Shown here piece by piece: positions 25,440 to 34,305 of a stretch of DNA of 64,000 nt. The translations under genes were made by a program, and so were the position numbers. The stretch's first letter is position 1. Each line of letters starts with the position of its first letter. The DNA is taken from positions 161,587 to 225,586 of the forward strand of contig NZ_BIMF01000010.1 of assembly GCF_004000945.1 (NCBI RefSeq). Reading direction: 5' to 3'. The DNA is from Paenibacillus lautus NBRC 15380. GTDB lineage: Bacteria > Bacillota > Bacilli > Paenibacillales > Paenibacillaceae. Below the pieces are notes generated by a model that was given only the letters and a program-made list of their open reading frames with translations, was not told where the DNA came from and searched no databases.

Positions 25440-25925
25440 TTAGAAAATCCAAATGAAGAAAATAACAATCATCGCGAGCTGTAAAATAACCTTCACCACA
25501 ATGCTGCTGAACAATCCAATGACCGATCCGAAACCAACCTTCATGGATTTGCTCGGTCCCGAGCCTGCCAGCATTTCACCCAGAAACGCCCCGAGGAACG
25601 GTCCGATAATCAATCCAAAAGCGGGTATAACGAACGGTCCGATAATCAGTCCGATGGTGCTGCCCCATATCGAGGCTTTGGAACCGCCAAGCTTCTTAAC
25701 TCCCCAGGCGTTAACCGCATAATCGGCAATGAACAGCACCACCAGAATGATCGTCTGAATAATCCAGAACCATGTATTGTAATGCTCGAATGTAAAGAAC
25801 CAGCCGTAAACAAACAGCGCCAGGTAAATGGCGATAACCCCCGGCAGAATAGGGTAAATCGCCCCGGCCATCCCAATGATAAACAGAGCGATGACGATAA
25901 TCCAGCCCAATACGTCCATCAACAT
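25440..25925 (-). CDS. DUF456 family membrane protein
   Basis: 161 aa with four to five membrane helices and many Gly residues in glycine-zipper arrangement (IIGPFVIPAFGLIIGPFLGAFLGE split over residues about 95-120), the hallmark of DUF456 (B. subtilis YqgC). Function unknown. Its ATG is one base from the stop of the upstream HAD phosphatase gene, so they form an operon. Confidence 0.85.
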   Translation of the reverse strand: MLMDVLGWIIVIALFIIGMAGAIYPILPGVIAIYLALFVYGWFFTFEHYNTWFWIIQTIILVVLFIADYAVNAWGVKKLGGSKASIWGSTIGLIIGPFVIPAFGLIIGPFLGAFLGEMLAGSGPSKSMKVGFGSVIGLFSSIVVKVILQLAMIVIFFIWIF

Positions 25926-25926
25926 C

Positions 25927-26673
25927 TCACCCTTCGATCAAAATATGATCCCTGATGACTTCAACGATACCGTCCTCATTGTTGCTGGAAACCACAAGGT
26001 CCGCTTCATCCTTTACCGTCTGCTGGGCATTGCCCATGGCCACGCCGAGTCCGGCCTGCTGAATCACAGCCAGGTCGTTCAAGCTGTCCCCTACGGCTAC
26101 GACCTCAGACATGCTGATTCCGAGCAGCTCGCACACCTGTCCGATTCCGGTCGCTTTGTTAACGCCGAGCGGATTGATTTCCAGGTTATCCGGCGAGGAG
26201 TTCGTGATCTCCAGTCCACCCATATCCTGCAGGCGCATCAGAATGTTGTGGCGTACCTCATGATCATTCGTGGTGTAACCGAACTTCAGCCACTCCTGAT
26301 TCGCGACATCGCCGATCCAGTTCTCAGAGTTATACAATCTTTCTACTGAATACGCCCAGAACCATGATCCGGTTTCAATGGCAAGTGCATGCATTTGCTC
26401 CACAAGCTTGCTGTCGAGCAGCGCCCGGCGGTGCAATTCATATGGCGCGCGCCATACCTCCCCGCCGTTCACCGTTACCATCGGTGTCGTCAGTTCAAGC
26501 TGCTTGGCATACGGATAAGCATCCTGAAACGGCCGGCCTGTCGAGAGGCAGACATGAATGCCGTGCCGTACCGCCTCTTTGATCCACTTCACGGTTTCCT
26601 CGGACACCTCATGATCGTCCCGCAGCAGCGTACCGTCCATATCCAGTGCCAACAATCGATATTTATGTTTCAT
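25927..26673 (-). CDS. Cof-type HAD-IIB family phosphatase
   Basis: 248 aa. HAD motif I is LALDMDGTLL near residues 7-16, motif II the Ser/Thr in CLSTGRP near 43-49, and motifs III/IV are the Lys of GVNKATG and the GDSLNDLAV segment near 195-205. Cof-type enzymes hydrolyse sugar phosphates, nucleotide or cofactor phosphates; the substrate is not predictable. An in-frame ATG at 26745 would add 24 residues, but AAGGGGG about 8 bp before 26673 and the conserved N-terminus decide the start. First gene of the pair with DUF456. Confidence 0.88.
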   Translation of the reverse strand: MKHKYRLLALDMDGTLLRDDHEVSEETVKWIKEAVRHGIHVCLSTGRPFQDAYPYAKQLELTTPMVTVNGGEVWRAPYELHRRALLDSKLVEQMHALAIETGSWFWAYSVERLYNSENWIGDVANQEWLKFGYTTNDHEVRHNILMRLQDMGGLEITNSSPDNLEINPLGVNKATGIGQVCELLGISMSEVVAVGDSLNDLAVIQQAGLGVAMGNAQQTVKDEADLVVSSNNEDGIVEVIRDHILIEG

Positions 26674-26932
26674 GGTATTAACCCCCTTACGAATCACAAG
26701 CAAACATAACGACATTTTACCACAAAAGGCAGGTCGCCAAAACATCCCTCATGAATAGCAGCCCCCAGACGGGCCAAAACTGAGGAAAAGCCTAGGATCA
26801 AGTAGGATTCCCCAAGAGCTCGAACAAATCACACGACCCTTGAAATGAATGAGCAATGTAAAAGAAAGAATATGATTTCCTTTATGCTACGATACTTACT
26901 AAGACAACCCCGAAAGGAGTCATAAAAATCAT

Positions 26933-27394
26933 ATGACCAAACTCAATGAGAACCCCGTCGTAACGGCAGAAATGCTGATTCGAAGACCGGTAGCCCAAGT
27001 ATTCGAGGCTTTCATCGACCCTGAGATCACAACCAAGTTCTGGTTTACCAAAAGCAGCGGCAAGCTTGAGGAAGGCCGTCATATCCGCTGGGATTGGGAG
27101 ATGTATGGGGTACATGATGACGTGTACGTTCAACATATTGAAGTGAACCGCCGCATCGCGATCGAGTCTTCGGACCAAACCAAAACCGAGTGGACATTCA
27201 CGTCACGCGGCGGTCATGAGACCTTCGTTGCCATTACCCACTCCGGATTTACAGGCAGTGCGGATGAAATGGTGCAGAGAGCTATGGATTCCATGGGAGG
27301 ATACACCATGGTCCTCTGCGGACTCAAAGCGCTGCTGGAGTTTAACGTTGTCCTGAATCTGGTGGCAGACAAGGCCCCGGACTCCCATGTGTAA
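26933..27394 (+). CDS. SRPBCC/AHSA1 domain protein
   Basis: 153-aa START-like (Bet v1/AHSA1) fold protein with the usual opening of vectorial beta strand and helix (IRRPVAQVFEAFIDPEITTKFWFT) and closing amphipathic helix. Such proteins bind hydrophobic ligands; the ligand here is unknown. It is single, with AAAGGAG upstream and a strong terminator after it. The 259 bp before it contain no gene I can support. A second AHSA1 protein, paired with an ArsR regulator, is at 50.2 kb. Confidence 0.85.
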   Translation: MTKLNENPVVTAEMLIRRPVAQVFEAFIDPEITTKFWFTKSSGKLEEGRHIRWDWEMYGVHDDVYVQHIEVNRRIAIESSDQTKTEWTFTSRGGHETFVAITHSGFTGSADEMVQRAMDSMGGYTMVLCGLKALLEFNVVLNLVADKAPDSHV

Positions 27395-27401
27395 CGGATA
27401 A

Positions 27402-27442
27402 AAAACGGCAGCCAACCCTGCAGGGCTATTGGCTGCCGTTTT
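27402..27442. terminator. Bidirectional terminator
   Basis: 14-bp stem AAAACGGCAGCCAA/TTGGCTGCCGTTTT, between the convergent SRPBCC and PBP genes. Confidence 0.93.
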
Positions 27443-27453
27443 ACTGTTTCCTA

Positions 27454-29508
27454 TTATTCGTTGGAACTGCCATCCTCATTTCCACCCTCGGTTTTTTTAG
27501 GGTGAGGCGTACCGTCGAGTCCGTAAATTTCGTCATACGCATCGAAAATTTTGCGGGCAACCGGCGCGGCACTCTGGGAACCGAAGCCTGCTTCCGGTAT
27601 GACGACAGCGACAGCCAGCTTCGGATTTTGCCGTGGTGCAAAGGCGATGAACACCCCGTTTTCCACCCGGATCCGAGTACCGTTTTTATAAATATCCTGC
27701 TCGGATGTTCCTGTCTTCCGTGCAAAATCATATTTAAAATCTTCAAAAGCTCGAAGTCCCTGCGTATTCATCCCTGCAATGACTTCATTCCAGTACTGCT
27801 GCGGGAATTCCGCTTTATTCAATACCTCGCGTTTGAATTCCTTGATCACATTGCCGTCCTGATCCACAATCTTGCTCGCAAGCTGAGGCCGAATGCGTTC
27901 TCCCCGATTGGCAAGCGTGCTGGCATACTGTGCCAATTGGAGCGTCGTATATTTACCGGACTGTCCGAATGAAGCGTATGCCATGGCAGCCAGATAACTT
28001 CCCGCCTGCTCGATATTGGTATACTCGATGATTCCTTTATGCTCCTTCGGCAGGCCGGATTCGGTAGATACCCCAAGCCCGAATTCCCTCATGTATTCAT
28101 CCCATATTCTAACGGATTCGGAGCCGTATTTGTTATACAGTCGTTCCCCGATCCAGTCAACCATAAAGGCGTTGGAGGAATGCTCGATCGCTTGTCGGGC
28201 ATTCAAAGATCCATAGGCTTTACCGCCTGAGTTCCGAACTCTCGTATTATCTTTACCGAAAAATGCTGCACCGCCATCATAATAATAATCGTTCGGTCCG
28301 AACAATTTTTCATTAAGTCCAATCAATACCGTCAAAGGTTTCATGGTGGAGCCGAGCAGCACAACCGATTCCAGATTGTTGCCGGATCGACCGGAACTGT
28401 ATGGAGAGATCGTTCCGTTGCCGTAATACTTCATGACGGTTTCCCAATCATCGGTTCCATTCTCCCACACATTCGGGTCATAATCCGGCATACTGGCCAT
28501 GGCGACAATGTTCCCGGTATCCACTTCCATCGCTACGGCATAACCCGTTTGCGCATTCGGATGTGTTTTACCGGAAACCGTATTAGTATGAAGCCATTTC
28601 AACTGATCGATGATCGCCTGCTGTGTAACCTTCTGAATATCCTTATGGATCGTCGTATGAATATTGTAACCCTTCTCCGGGGCGATCATGGTCGGCACCC
28701 CGTCCGCCATGTTCTGCGGATTAATCGGAATGCCGATGTATCCGTTCTTGCCGCGCAGCTCATCCTGGAACATCATTTCGAGTCCGTCTACGCCGACCTT
28801 CTCCTGCTCCGTGTAGATGAGTCCCGGATCCTTTTGCTTCTTGTTCTGCTCATCGATCTCCTTATATTTATCCAGTGTCTTAATGCCGCGGAACTCTTTC
28901 AAATAACCAATCGTTTGAACGGCAATTTTGTCCGGGTTGTATTGGCGCTGGCTCTCTTCCACGACCTCGACCCCAGGATACTCATTCTTATGCTCCATAA
29001 AGTAAGCCACTTCTTTGGTCGAGAGATCTGCCTTAATGCGTCTCGGCTCATAACCCGGCTGCTTGTTAAATTCCAGGTCCATCGCTTTGATCACATCATC
29101 TACCGTCAACTTTTCGGCTTTTGGATCACCATACTGTTCGAAGACCTTGACCATTTCCTCGGCCAGCTTTTCGATCTCCGGACGATTCTTCTTCCCTCGT
29201 TCGGATGAACTGTAATCCTTTAACAGCGTTAAATACAATGCTTGGGAGGGTGTCGAGTATGCAAGCGGCGTTCCGGAAGCATCGATGATGCTGCCCCGGA
29301 TCGGCTGAAGCGGGAAATTTTTAACCTGCCCACCGGTTTCGAGCTCTTTTAGCTCAGGCCCTTCAACAAACTGCAGTATAGCAAGACGTATAATAATGAC
29401 ACAGAATATGATAAAAGTGCTGAAAAAAAATAGATTAACCCGCAAGTTAAACTGACTGCCGGCATCTTGTTCTTCTTGTTTGCGCTTATCCGGCCTAAAC
29501 CCTTTCAC
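27454..29508 (-). CDS. Class B penicillin-binding protein, PBP2-type transpeptidase
   Basis: 684-aa monofunctional D,D-transpeptidase that crosslinks peptidoglycan. It has one N-terminal membrane helix (about 24-48), a PBP dimerisation region with RGSIIDASG near 71-79, and the transpeptidase domain with Ser387-T-M-Lys390 (STMK), Ser444-S-Asn446 (SxN) and KTGT at 598-601. The architecture matches PbpA/PBP2 proteins of elongation rather than PBP2b/FtsI or SpoVD, as there are no PASTA domains. The C-terminus is a low-complexity Lys/Glu/Gly tail. GTG start after GGGGAGAAG. The adjacent transglutaminase may belong to the same envelope context. Confidence 0.92.
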   Translation of the reverse strand: MKGFRPDKRKQEEQDAGSQFNLRVNLFFFSTFIIFCVIIIRLAILQFVEGPELKELETGGQVKNFPLQPIRGSIIDASGTPLAYSTPSQALYLTLLKDYSSSERGKKNRPEIEKLAEEMVKVFEQYGDPKAEKLTVDDVIKAMDLEFNKQPGYEPRRIKADLSTKEVAYFMEHKNEYPGVEVVEESQRQYNPDKIAVQTIGYLKEFRGIKTLDKYKEIDEQNKKQKDPGLIYTEQEKVGVDGLEMMFQDELRGKNGYIGIPINPQNMADGVPTMIAPEKGYNIHTTIHKDIQKVTQQAIIDQLKWLHTNTVSGKTHPNAQTGYAVAMEVDTGNIVAMASMPDYDPNVWENGTDDWETVMKYYGNGTISPYSSGRSGNNLESVVLLGSTMKPLTVLIGLNEKLFGPNDYYYDGGAAFFGKDNTRVRNSGGKAYGSLNARQAIEHSSNAFMVDWIGERLYNKYGSESVRIWDEYMREFGLGVSTESGLPKEHKGIIEYTNIEQAGSYLAAMAYASFGQSGKYTTLQLAQYASTLANRGERIRPQLASKIVDQDGNVIKEFKREVLNKAEFPQQYWNEVIAGMNTQGLRAFEDFKYDFARKTGTSEQDIYKNGTRIRVENGVFIAFAPRQNPKLAVAVVIPEAGFGSQSAAPVARKIFDAYDEIYGLDGTPHPKKTEGGNEDGSSNE

Positions 29509-29597
29509 GTATGCTTCTCCCCTTTATCCACAATCACATAAACCCATATTAACATAAACGCCCCCCCACTTCATCTGGAAGGGCCCTCCTGATAGGC

Positions 29598-29632
29598 AAG
29601 GGCGGACTTCCCTTGCTCAAAAGTCCGCCCTT
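29598..29632 (-). terminator. Hairpin after the transglutaminase gene
   Basis: Perfect 12-bp stem AAGGGCGGACTT/AAGTCCGCCCTT. The T-tract on the minus strand is poor, but the stem is strong. Confidence 0.65.
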
Positions 29633-29651
29633 CTCCATATCCATACACCGA

Positions 29652-30797
29652 TCAAAACACTTGCTCTTTAATATGCGTCTCGTTGAAGCGCGGCGGGTTA
29701 AACCAATTGCCGCTCTGTGCCCAGGTCGGGTCCAGGGGTATCCACCGCTTCTCTTCACTCAAGTAGACCTCATTCCAGGCATGCGGACCATAACCGCCTT
29801 GTCCATTATATCCCCTGCCGGTTACGACCCGGACTTTCAGATCCTGGGACCGGGCCATCATGGCATACAGCCGGGCATAATCAATGCACACGCCTAACTT
29901 TGTATCGTACGTATCCTGTGGTGTCTGCTCTTTCCATATCCGCTGCTCTTCATACAGCGTCACTTTGTCGTGATCATATGCGATCCGGCTGCCAACCCAA
30001 TCATAGAGCTTTCGCGCTTTCTCTTCATCGGTTGACGCGCCCTTCGCGACATGGGCTGCCGTCTGCTCAATGCCCTCGGGAATCTTGTGGTCGATGACCT
30101 CATACTTCCGCTGAATGATCCCATTCAATTCTTCCTGAACCGATTGGGTAAACACTGGCAGCTTCTCGCGGACGAGAGAACCCGACAAAGGCTCTATTAC
30201 AGCCCTCGCTCCCTGCTGATAAACCGGTGAAGCCTCAACATACCGGCTAAAGCCGTGATCGGGATTCAGACTGACGTAGATGAATAAGATCGCAATGACA
30301 ATAATGCTCCGCGCAGCTCCCATGATGACACCAATTCCAGCACCTGTTAGCCGGCTCAGCAGTGATGCCGAGGTATCTTTTCTCGTTCCGAAAAGTCCCA
30401 GCCTGCCTCCCATGATCAGGGAAACGAGCAGACGCAGCATAAATACGATAAGGGCGTAACTTAACATAAACAGCACCGCAAACCGCAGCAGCGGGAAATC
30501 CGCCAGCGATTTTACGGCTGTATAATAAACCTGTTCCCAGAAGCGCAGCTCTCGATTCGGTAAAGTGGAGACCGTGCCCAGCCAATCGCCTGCTTTTGGC
30601 GATAACCATAATGTAAAAGGAACGGAGATCGCAAGCCCGACCAGGCGCAGCACCGCATCCCCCAGAAAAAAAACAAGCTTCCCGGCTGACCGGGAGGCTC
30701 CGCGACTCCATCCCTGCAATAGTGAAAAAGCCACAATCAGCAGCAGCAAGATGGTGATTCCGTTCCCACTCAGCACACTATCCTTCCATGCCGACAT
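29652..30797 (-). CDS. Membrane-anchored transglutaminase-like protein with CvpA-like N-terminus
   Basis: 381 aa from the ATG at 30797, chosen because GAGGAGGGG lies upstream; an ATG at 30881 would add 28 non-hydrophobic residues. The first 180 residues carry about five membrane helices resembling a CvpA/colicin V production domain (RLTGAGIGVIMGAARSIIV). The C-terminal domain is transglutaminase/papain-like with Cys304 (GVCIDYARL), His339 (GPHAWNEV) and Asp356 (PLDPTW) as the triad. With the core outside the membrane it may act on cell-wall or spore proteins. Downstream of the 148-aa membrane protein gene; 24 bp separate 30906 from an upstream in-frame start. Confidence 0.82.
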   Translation of the reverse strand: MSAWKDSVLSGNGITILLLLIVAFSLLQGWSRGASRSAGKLVFFLGDAVLRLVGLAISVPFTLWLSPKAGDWLGTVSTLPNRELRFWEQVYYTAVKSLADFPLLRFAVLFMLSYALIVFMLRLLVSLIMGGRLGLFGTRKDTSASLLSRLTGAGIGVIMGAARSIIVIAILFIYVSLNPDHGFSRYVEASPVYQQGARAVIEPLSGSLVREKLPVFTQSVQEELNGIIQRKYEVIDHKIPEGIEQTAAHVAKGASTDEEKARKLYDWVGSRIAYDHDKVTLYEEQRIWKEQTPQDTYDTKLGVCIDYARLYAMMARSQDLKVRVVTGRGYNGQGGYGPHAWNEVYLSEEKRWIPLDPTWAQSGNWFNPPRFNETHIKEQVF

Positions 30798-30905
30798 CAA
30801 CGGTATCCCCTCCTCTCCCCATGATGTCTTGTCAACCGATGTAGCGAGCTGCAGTACTATAAAGCTGCTGCCCTCGTACATCGCTTCCGATTGCGTCTCA
30901 TCTTT

Positions 30906-31352
30906 TTATTTCGAGGTCGTATTGCTCTTGGCATCATCGATAAAGCTCTGAATCGTATCGTTGATATCCCACTTTCCTACCGAAACACCGCGGAACGTCA
31001 CTTCAACCTCTTCGGAACCAGAACTTCCTTTCAGCTCCAGATTGGGAGCTTTAATGGAGTAGGTACCGTCCCCATTCGAAGTATATTTCGCTTCCTTCGC
31101 TTCTTTCATCATCATGTTCAGCGCTTCTTTTTTTATCGTATCCACCGTTTCTTCCTTCACCGTGGTTACAACCTCGCCGATTTTATCGAGGGAAATTCCG
31201 CTGTACACCAGCAATCCCACGATGATGAGTACGGCAAGCGCCCACTTAATAACGGTTCTCACCACATTCAGCACAATAAACAAGACAATTAAGGCGATGG
31301 CAATGACCAGCCAGTTTTGTTTGAGAAATTCAATCCAGACCTGAGTATCCAA
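30906..31352 (-). CDS. Membrane protein of unknown function upstream of the transglutaminase
   Basis: 148 aa. There are two closely spaced hydrophobic helices (about 10-30 and 34-52), then a helical Lys/Glu region and a small polar C-terminal domain (YTSNGDGTYSIKAPNLELKG then VEVTFRGVSVGKWD). I do not recognise the family. Same strand and 108 bp before the transglutaminase, so probably co-transcribed; this pairing suggests a joint envelope role. The ATG is preceded by GGGAGTG. Confidence 0.7.
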   Translation of the reverse strand: MDTQVWIEFLKQNWLVIAIALIVLFIVLNVVRTVIKWALAVLIIVGLLVYSGISLDKIGEVVTTVKEETVDTIKKEALNMMMKEAKEAKYTSNGDGTYSIKAPNLELKGSSGSEEVEVTFRGVSVGKWDINDTIQSFIDDAKSNTTSK

Positions 31353-31533
31353 TTCAATTCACTCCCGTTCATCGTTTCAAAAACGGCGGTTCAGGGCCGT
31401 CTTATTAATTATACATGATACCCCGCAAAGCTGTCAGCCAACCGGGTCTTTTCACAAAAAGGTATAAGCTTGCCCTTTCGAACGTACAAGTAGTAGTAAC
31501 ATATCAACTTTTGCCGGATAGGAGGGTGCCATA

Positions 31534-32703
31534 TTGAAAACCGCTTTATGGCTCTATATGTTTTTGTTTCTGGCGTTTTTTGATTTGCATGCTCAGTATC
31601 CTGTACTGACGCCCTTTGCCATCTCCCTTGGCGCAGCCCCCACGTTCATCGGCTGGATGATGGGCATTTATGCTTTAACCCATCTGCCTGGCAATCTGCT
31701 TGCAGGCAATCTGATCGATCGGCACGGCAGCAGACGCTACATTATTTTCAGCTTAACCGCTGCTGGTGTTATTCTGCTCCTCCAGGCTCATGTCCAATTG
31801 CCCTGGCAGCTGCTCGTGCTCCGCTCGATCAGCGGTTTCGTCTTGGCCTTTTTGTCACCTGCCTGTCTGGCACTGCTTGCGTCACTCTCCCGGGATCCAG
31901 TTACGCAAGGCAAATATATGTCCGGTCATGGCGTGGTCCACACCCTTGCCTCTGTCTTGTCCCCGGCCGCCGGAGCTTTCATTGTAGCCAAAGCAGGATT
32001 TTCCGGTACATTCCAGAGTCTGGGCTGGCTTTTGATTTTTACCGGCTTGATGGCGTTTCTCAGTCTCCCGAAGCCTCTGTCAGCCACCGCTAAAGATAAG
32101 GGGCAGGCTGTGCCGATCAACAATGGGACACCGGCGCGGCTTCCTTTTAGTTTGCGCTTATATTTGATCCCGTTTGCTATCGCATGCTCTCAAGGAATCC
32201 TGTTCTTTGAAATACCGCTGCGGGAAAGCGGGCTGGCCAGCATTATGTCCACCGGACTTCTATTCTCCGTCATTAGTCTTGGAGCATTGGTCACATTAAG
32301 CATGCTGTTTCTCAATCGTTATGCGCCCCATATCAGAGTGGCCGTCGGCGTACTGGGGCTGGCTATTTGCTTCTACGCCCTCGCTGCAGCTCATCAGGTA
32401 CCGATTATGATTATCCTGTTTGCACTGGGGCTTGCTAAAGGATTGCTGTTTCCGGCATTATCTTCACTCTTCATTGAGCTAAGCGGCGGAGGCAGACTCG
32501 GGAAAGTATTCTCATTGCAATCCATCGCCATGTCGCTGGGTTCCTTTGTAGGTCCTATTGCGGCTGGACAGCTCCGAACGGTGGTGTCCCCTTATTTTAT
32601 CGCGTTTCTGATGCTGATGACCGTGCTCCTGCTGCTCCCCAAACGCAATCGTGAAGCACCTTTAACAGCCATCTCACCAGAAACCCCAATCTCAACCGTT
32701 TAA
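31534..32703 (+). CDS. Major facilitator superfamily transporter
   Basis: 389 aa with about 12 predicted membrane helices and the MFS motif A-like loop GNLIDRHGSRR near residues 57-67. The substrate cannot be predicted; MFS drug or sugar exporters of the same form are common in Paenibacillus. Start is TTG, 8 bp after AGGAGGG. Divergent from the 148-aa membrane gene. No obvious regulator is adjacent. Confidence 0.88.
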   Translation: MKTALWLYMFLFLAFFDLHAQYPVLTPFAISLGAAPTFIGWMMGIYALTHLPGNLLAGNLIDRHGSRRYIIFSLTAAGVILLLQAHVQLPWQLLVLRSISGFVLAFLSPACLALLASLSRDPVTQGKYMSGHGVVHTLASVLSPAAGAFIVAKAGFSGTFQSLGWLLIFTGLMAFLSLPKPLSATAKDKGQAVPINNGTPARLPFSLRLYLIPFAIACSQGILFFEIPLRESGLASIMSTGLLFSVISLGALVTLSMLFLNRYAPHIRVAVGVLGLAICFYALAAAHQVPIMIILFALGLAKGLLFPALSSLFIELSGGGRLGKVFSLQSIAMSLGSFVGPIAAGQLRTVVSPYFIAFLMLMTVLLLLPKRNREAPLTAISPETPISTV

Positions 32704-32835
32704 TGAAGCTGTACCGGGCTTGAGCCAGCGCCCAAAAAGATGCGAATGGGCCAATACACAATCCATATGGGTAAATCCACATAAGATACAGTGTGGCAAA
32801 TGACCACGGACATCTAACCAAGGGGTGAAGTAATC

Positions 32836-32949
32836 ATGAGTCATGTTCATCATCATAAACATTGTCATACAGGAGGCCATGGAAATTCTGTAGGGATGGT
32901 TCTTGTATTGTATATTCTGCTCGTCATCATCCTGAGCTGTTTCTACTAG
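32836..32949 (+). CDS. YjcZ/SscA-like small spore protein with His-rich head
   Basis: 37 aa, too short for usual gene callers. The C-terminal hydrophobic segment MVLVLYILLVIILSCFY matches the YjcZ-type helix (FALIVVLFILLIIV) of small spore-associated membrane proteins. The N-terminus is unusual: HVHHHKHCHTGGH, with seven His and one Cys, suggesting metal binding. GGGGTGA is about 7-8 bp before the ATG at 32836. It lies alone between the MFS gene and the toprim gene; both flanks (132 bp and 187 bp) lack other genes. Confidence 0.7.
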   Translation: MSHVHHHKHCHTGGHGNSVGMVLVLYILLVIILSCFY

Positions 32950-33136
32950 AATACATGGGTTAACCTTGTTACGGCCATCCAGTGGATGGCCGTTTTATTT
33001 TGCCTGCTTTGCATGATCGATAAAAAACAAGTTACACTATACATACACCATTCGACACAACCATCATTCGACGGCAGGTTATCATTTCCCGGGGAATGCC
33101 GCCAAGGATCTCCGTATCATGACAGAGGTGAAAAAG

Positions 33137-33484
33137 ATGCCGATATTCCTCATTGTAGAGGGCAAGAACGACCGGAGCCGACTACGCCGATTGCTGACAT
33201 CGGATATAACCATCCTGTGCACATTCGGAACGTTAAACACCGCCAAGCTGGAAAGCCTTCATAAACAGGTGAAGGATCAAGAGGTGTATCTTTTTATGGA
33301 TAACGACAGCTCCGGCAAAAAAATTCGCGGTGCCCTGCGCGACGTCTTTCCTGATGCCGAACACATTTATACACGCCGGGGATACGCCGGGGTTGAAGGA
33401 ACGCCTGACGAATACCTGATTGCCCAGTTAGAGAAGGCCGGGCTGGAAGAGTTCATCATTTACCCGCTTCCTGCTGAGTTCTGA
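33137..33484 (+). CDS. Small toprim-domain protein (YusF-like)
   Basis: 115-aa stand-alone toprim domain. It opens with the catalytic Glu motif FLIVEGKND (Glu9) and has the DxD-like pair in LFMDNDSSGKK near residues 53-63, as in RNase M5 and primase toprim folds, which hold Mg2+ for phosphodiester chemistry. B. subtilis YusF is of this type; its substrate is not established. The ATG at 33119 lies before the AGAGGTG ribosome binding site, so 33137 is preferred. A bidirectional terminator follows. Confidence 0.82.
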   Translation: MPIFLIVEGKNDRSRLRRLLTSDITILCTFGTLNTAKLESLHKQVKDQEVYLFMDNDSSGKKIRGALRDVFPDAEHIYTRRGYAGVEGTPDEYLIAQLEKAGLEEFIIYPLPAEF

Positions 33485-33553
33485 TGAACCTTGTCTAATT
33501 TGTCAAGATCTCATTCACAACGTATATACATCCGAAATCCCTATTTAAATAAA

Positions 33554-33593
33554 AAAAGGCGTCCTCCATCTTTAACGATAGAGCGCGCCTTTT
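33554..33593. terminator. Bidirectional terminator between toprim gene and sco
   Basis: AAAAGGCG/CGCCTTTT stem with A- and T-runs on both sides and a longer loop. Confidence 0.7.
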
Positions 33594-33608
33594 GGTTTTA
33601 CCTATAAG

Positions 33609-34226
33609 TTATTCCTTAATTAAGGTCCTAATGTCCTTCACAATATCCTCGGTCTTCACTTGGGCCGGGTCTGCTGCATTATAGGTCTTCCGAATATTGT
33701 TATTCCGGTCAACCAATGCAATGGAATTGCCATGCGTAAAATTCGTCGAGTTATTGCCGAGCAGCGGGATTTTGAAAGAATCCTGCATCAGCTTCCGCGT
33801 TTCCTCCTGATCTCCGCGAAGGAAGTACCAGCCGTTATAATCAGCATAGAAGCGGTCCCCAAACTCCTTAATCTTCTCTTTCGTATCGGTTTCCGGGTCA
33901 AAGGAGATGGACACGAAGTTAACCTCTTTTCCGAAGAGGCCCTCTTTCTTCAAGTCTTCCTGTATTTGCGAAAGAACCAATGTCGTAATCGGGCATACAT
34001 CCGGGCAGCTGGTGAAATAGAAGTACATGAGCTTTACCTTGCCTTTGGTATCGTCCGATGTGATCGTCTTTCCATCCACATTCTCCATGGAGTAAGCGGC
34101 AACCTCACGAACGATAGGAAACTTTTCTTTTCCGAATCCTAGCGAGTTGTACACCAGGTAAATAGCTGCTATTACGCATACAGCGAGTAGTACCCAAGTC
34201 CATTTGTAACGTTTGAATGCATTCAT
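33609..34226 (-). CDS. sco: SCO1/SenC family copper chaperone for cytochrome oxidase
   Basis: 205-aa membrane-anchored thioredoxin-fold protein (one N-terminal helix, about 8-28) that helps insert Cu into the CuA site of cytochrome c oxidase. The copper ligands are Cys74 and Cys78 (CPDVC) and His165 (NFTHGNS). It is the gene after ctaB in the same direction, 79 bp apart, forming an oxidase-assembly unit. It resembles B. subtilis BsSco (YpmQ). Confidence 0.94.
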   Translation of the reverse strand: MNAFKRYKWTWVLLAVCVIAAIYLVYNSLGFGKEKFPIVREVAAYSMENVDGKTITSDDTKGKVKLMYFYFTSCPDVCPITTLVLSQIQEDLKKEGLFGKEVNFVSISFDPETDTKEKIKEFGDRFYADYNGWYFLRGDQEETRKLMQDSFKIPLLGNNSTNFTHGNSIALVDRNNNIRKTYNAADPAQVKTEDIVKDIRTLIKE

Positions 34227-34305
34227 GACCTTCCCCGTTCTCCCTTCGTCTCAGGCAATCCCTGTTCTTGTCAGGTTTAGTGCAGCATTAAAGCCCTTCC
34301 ACCTA

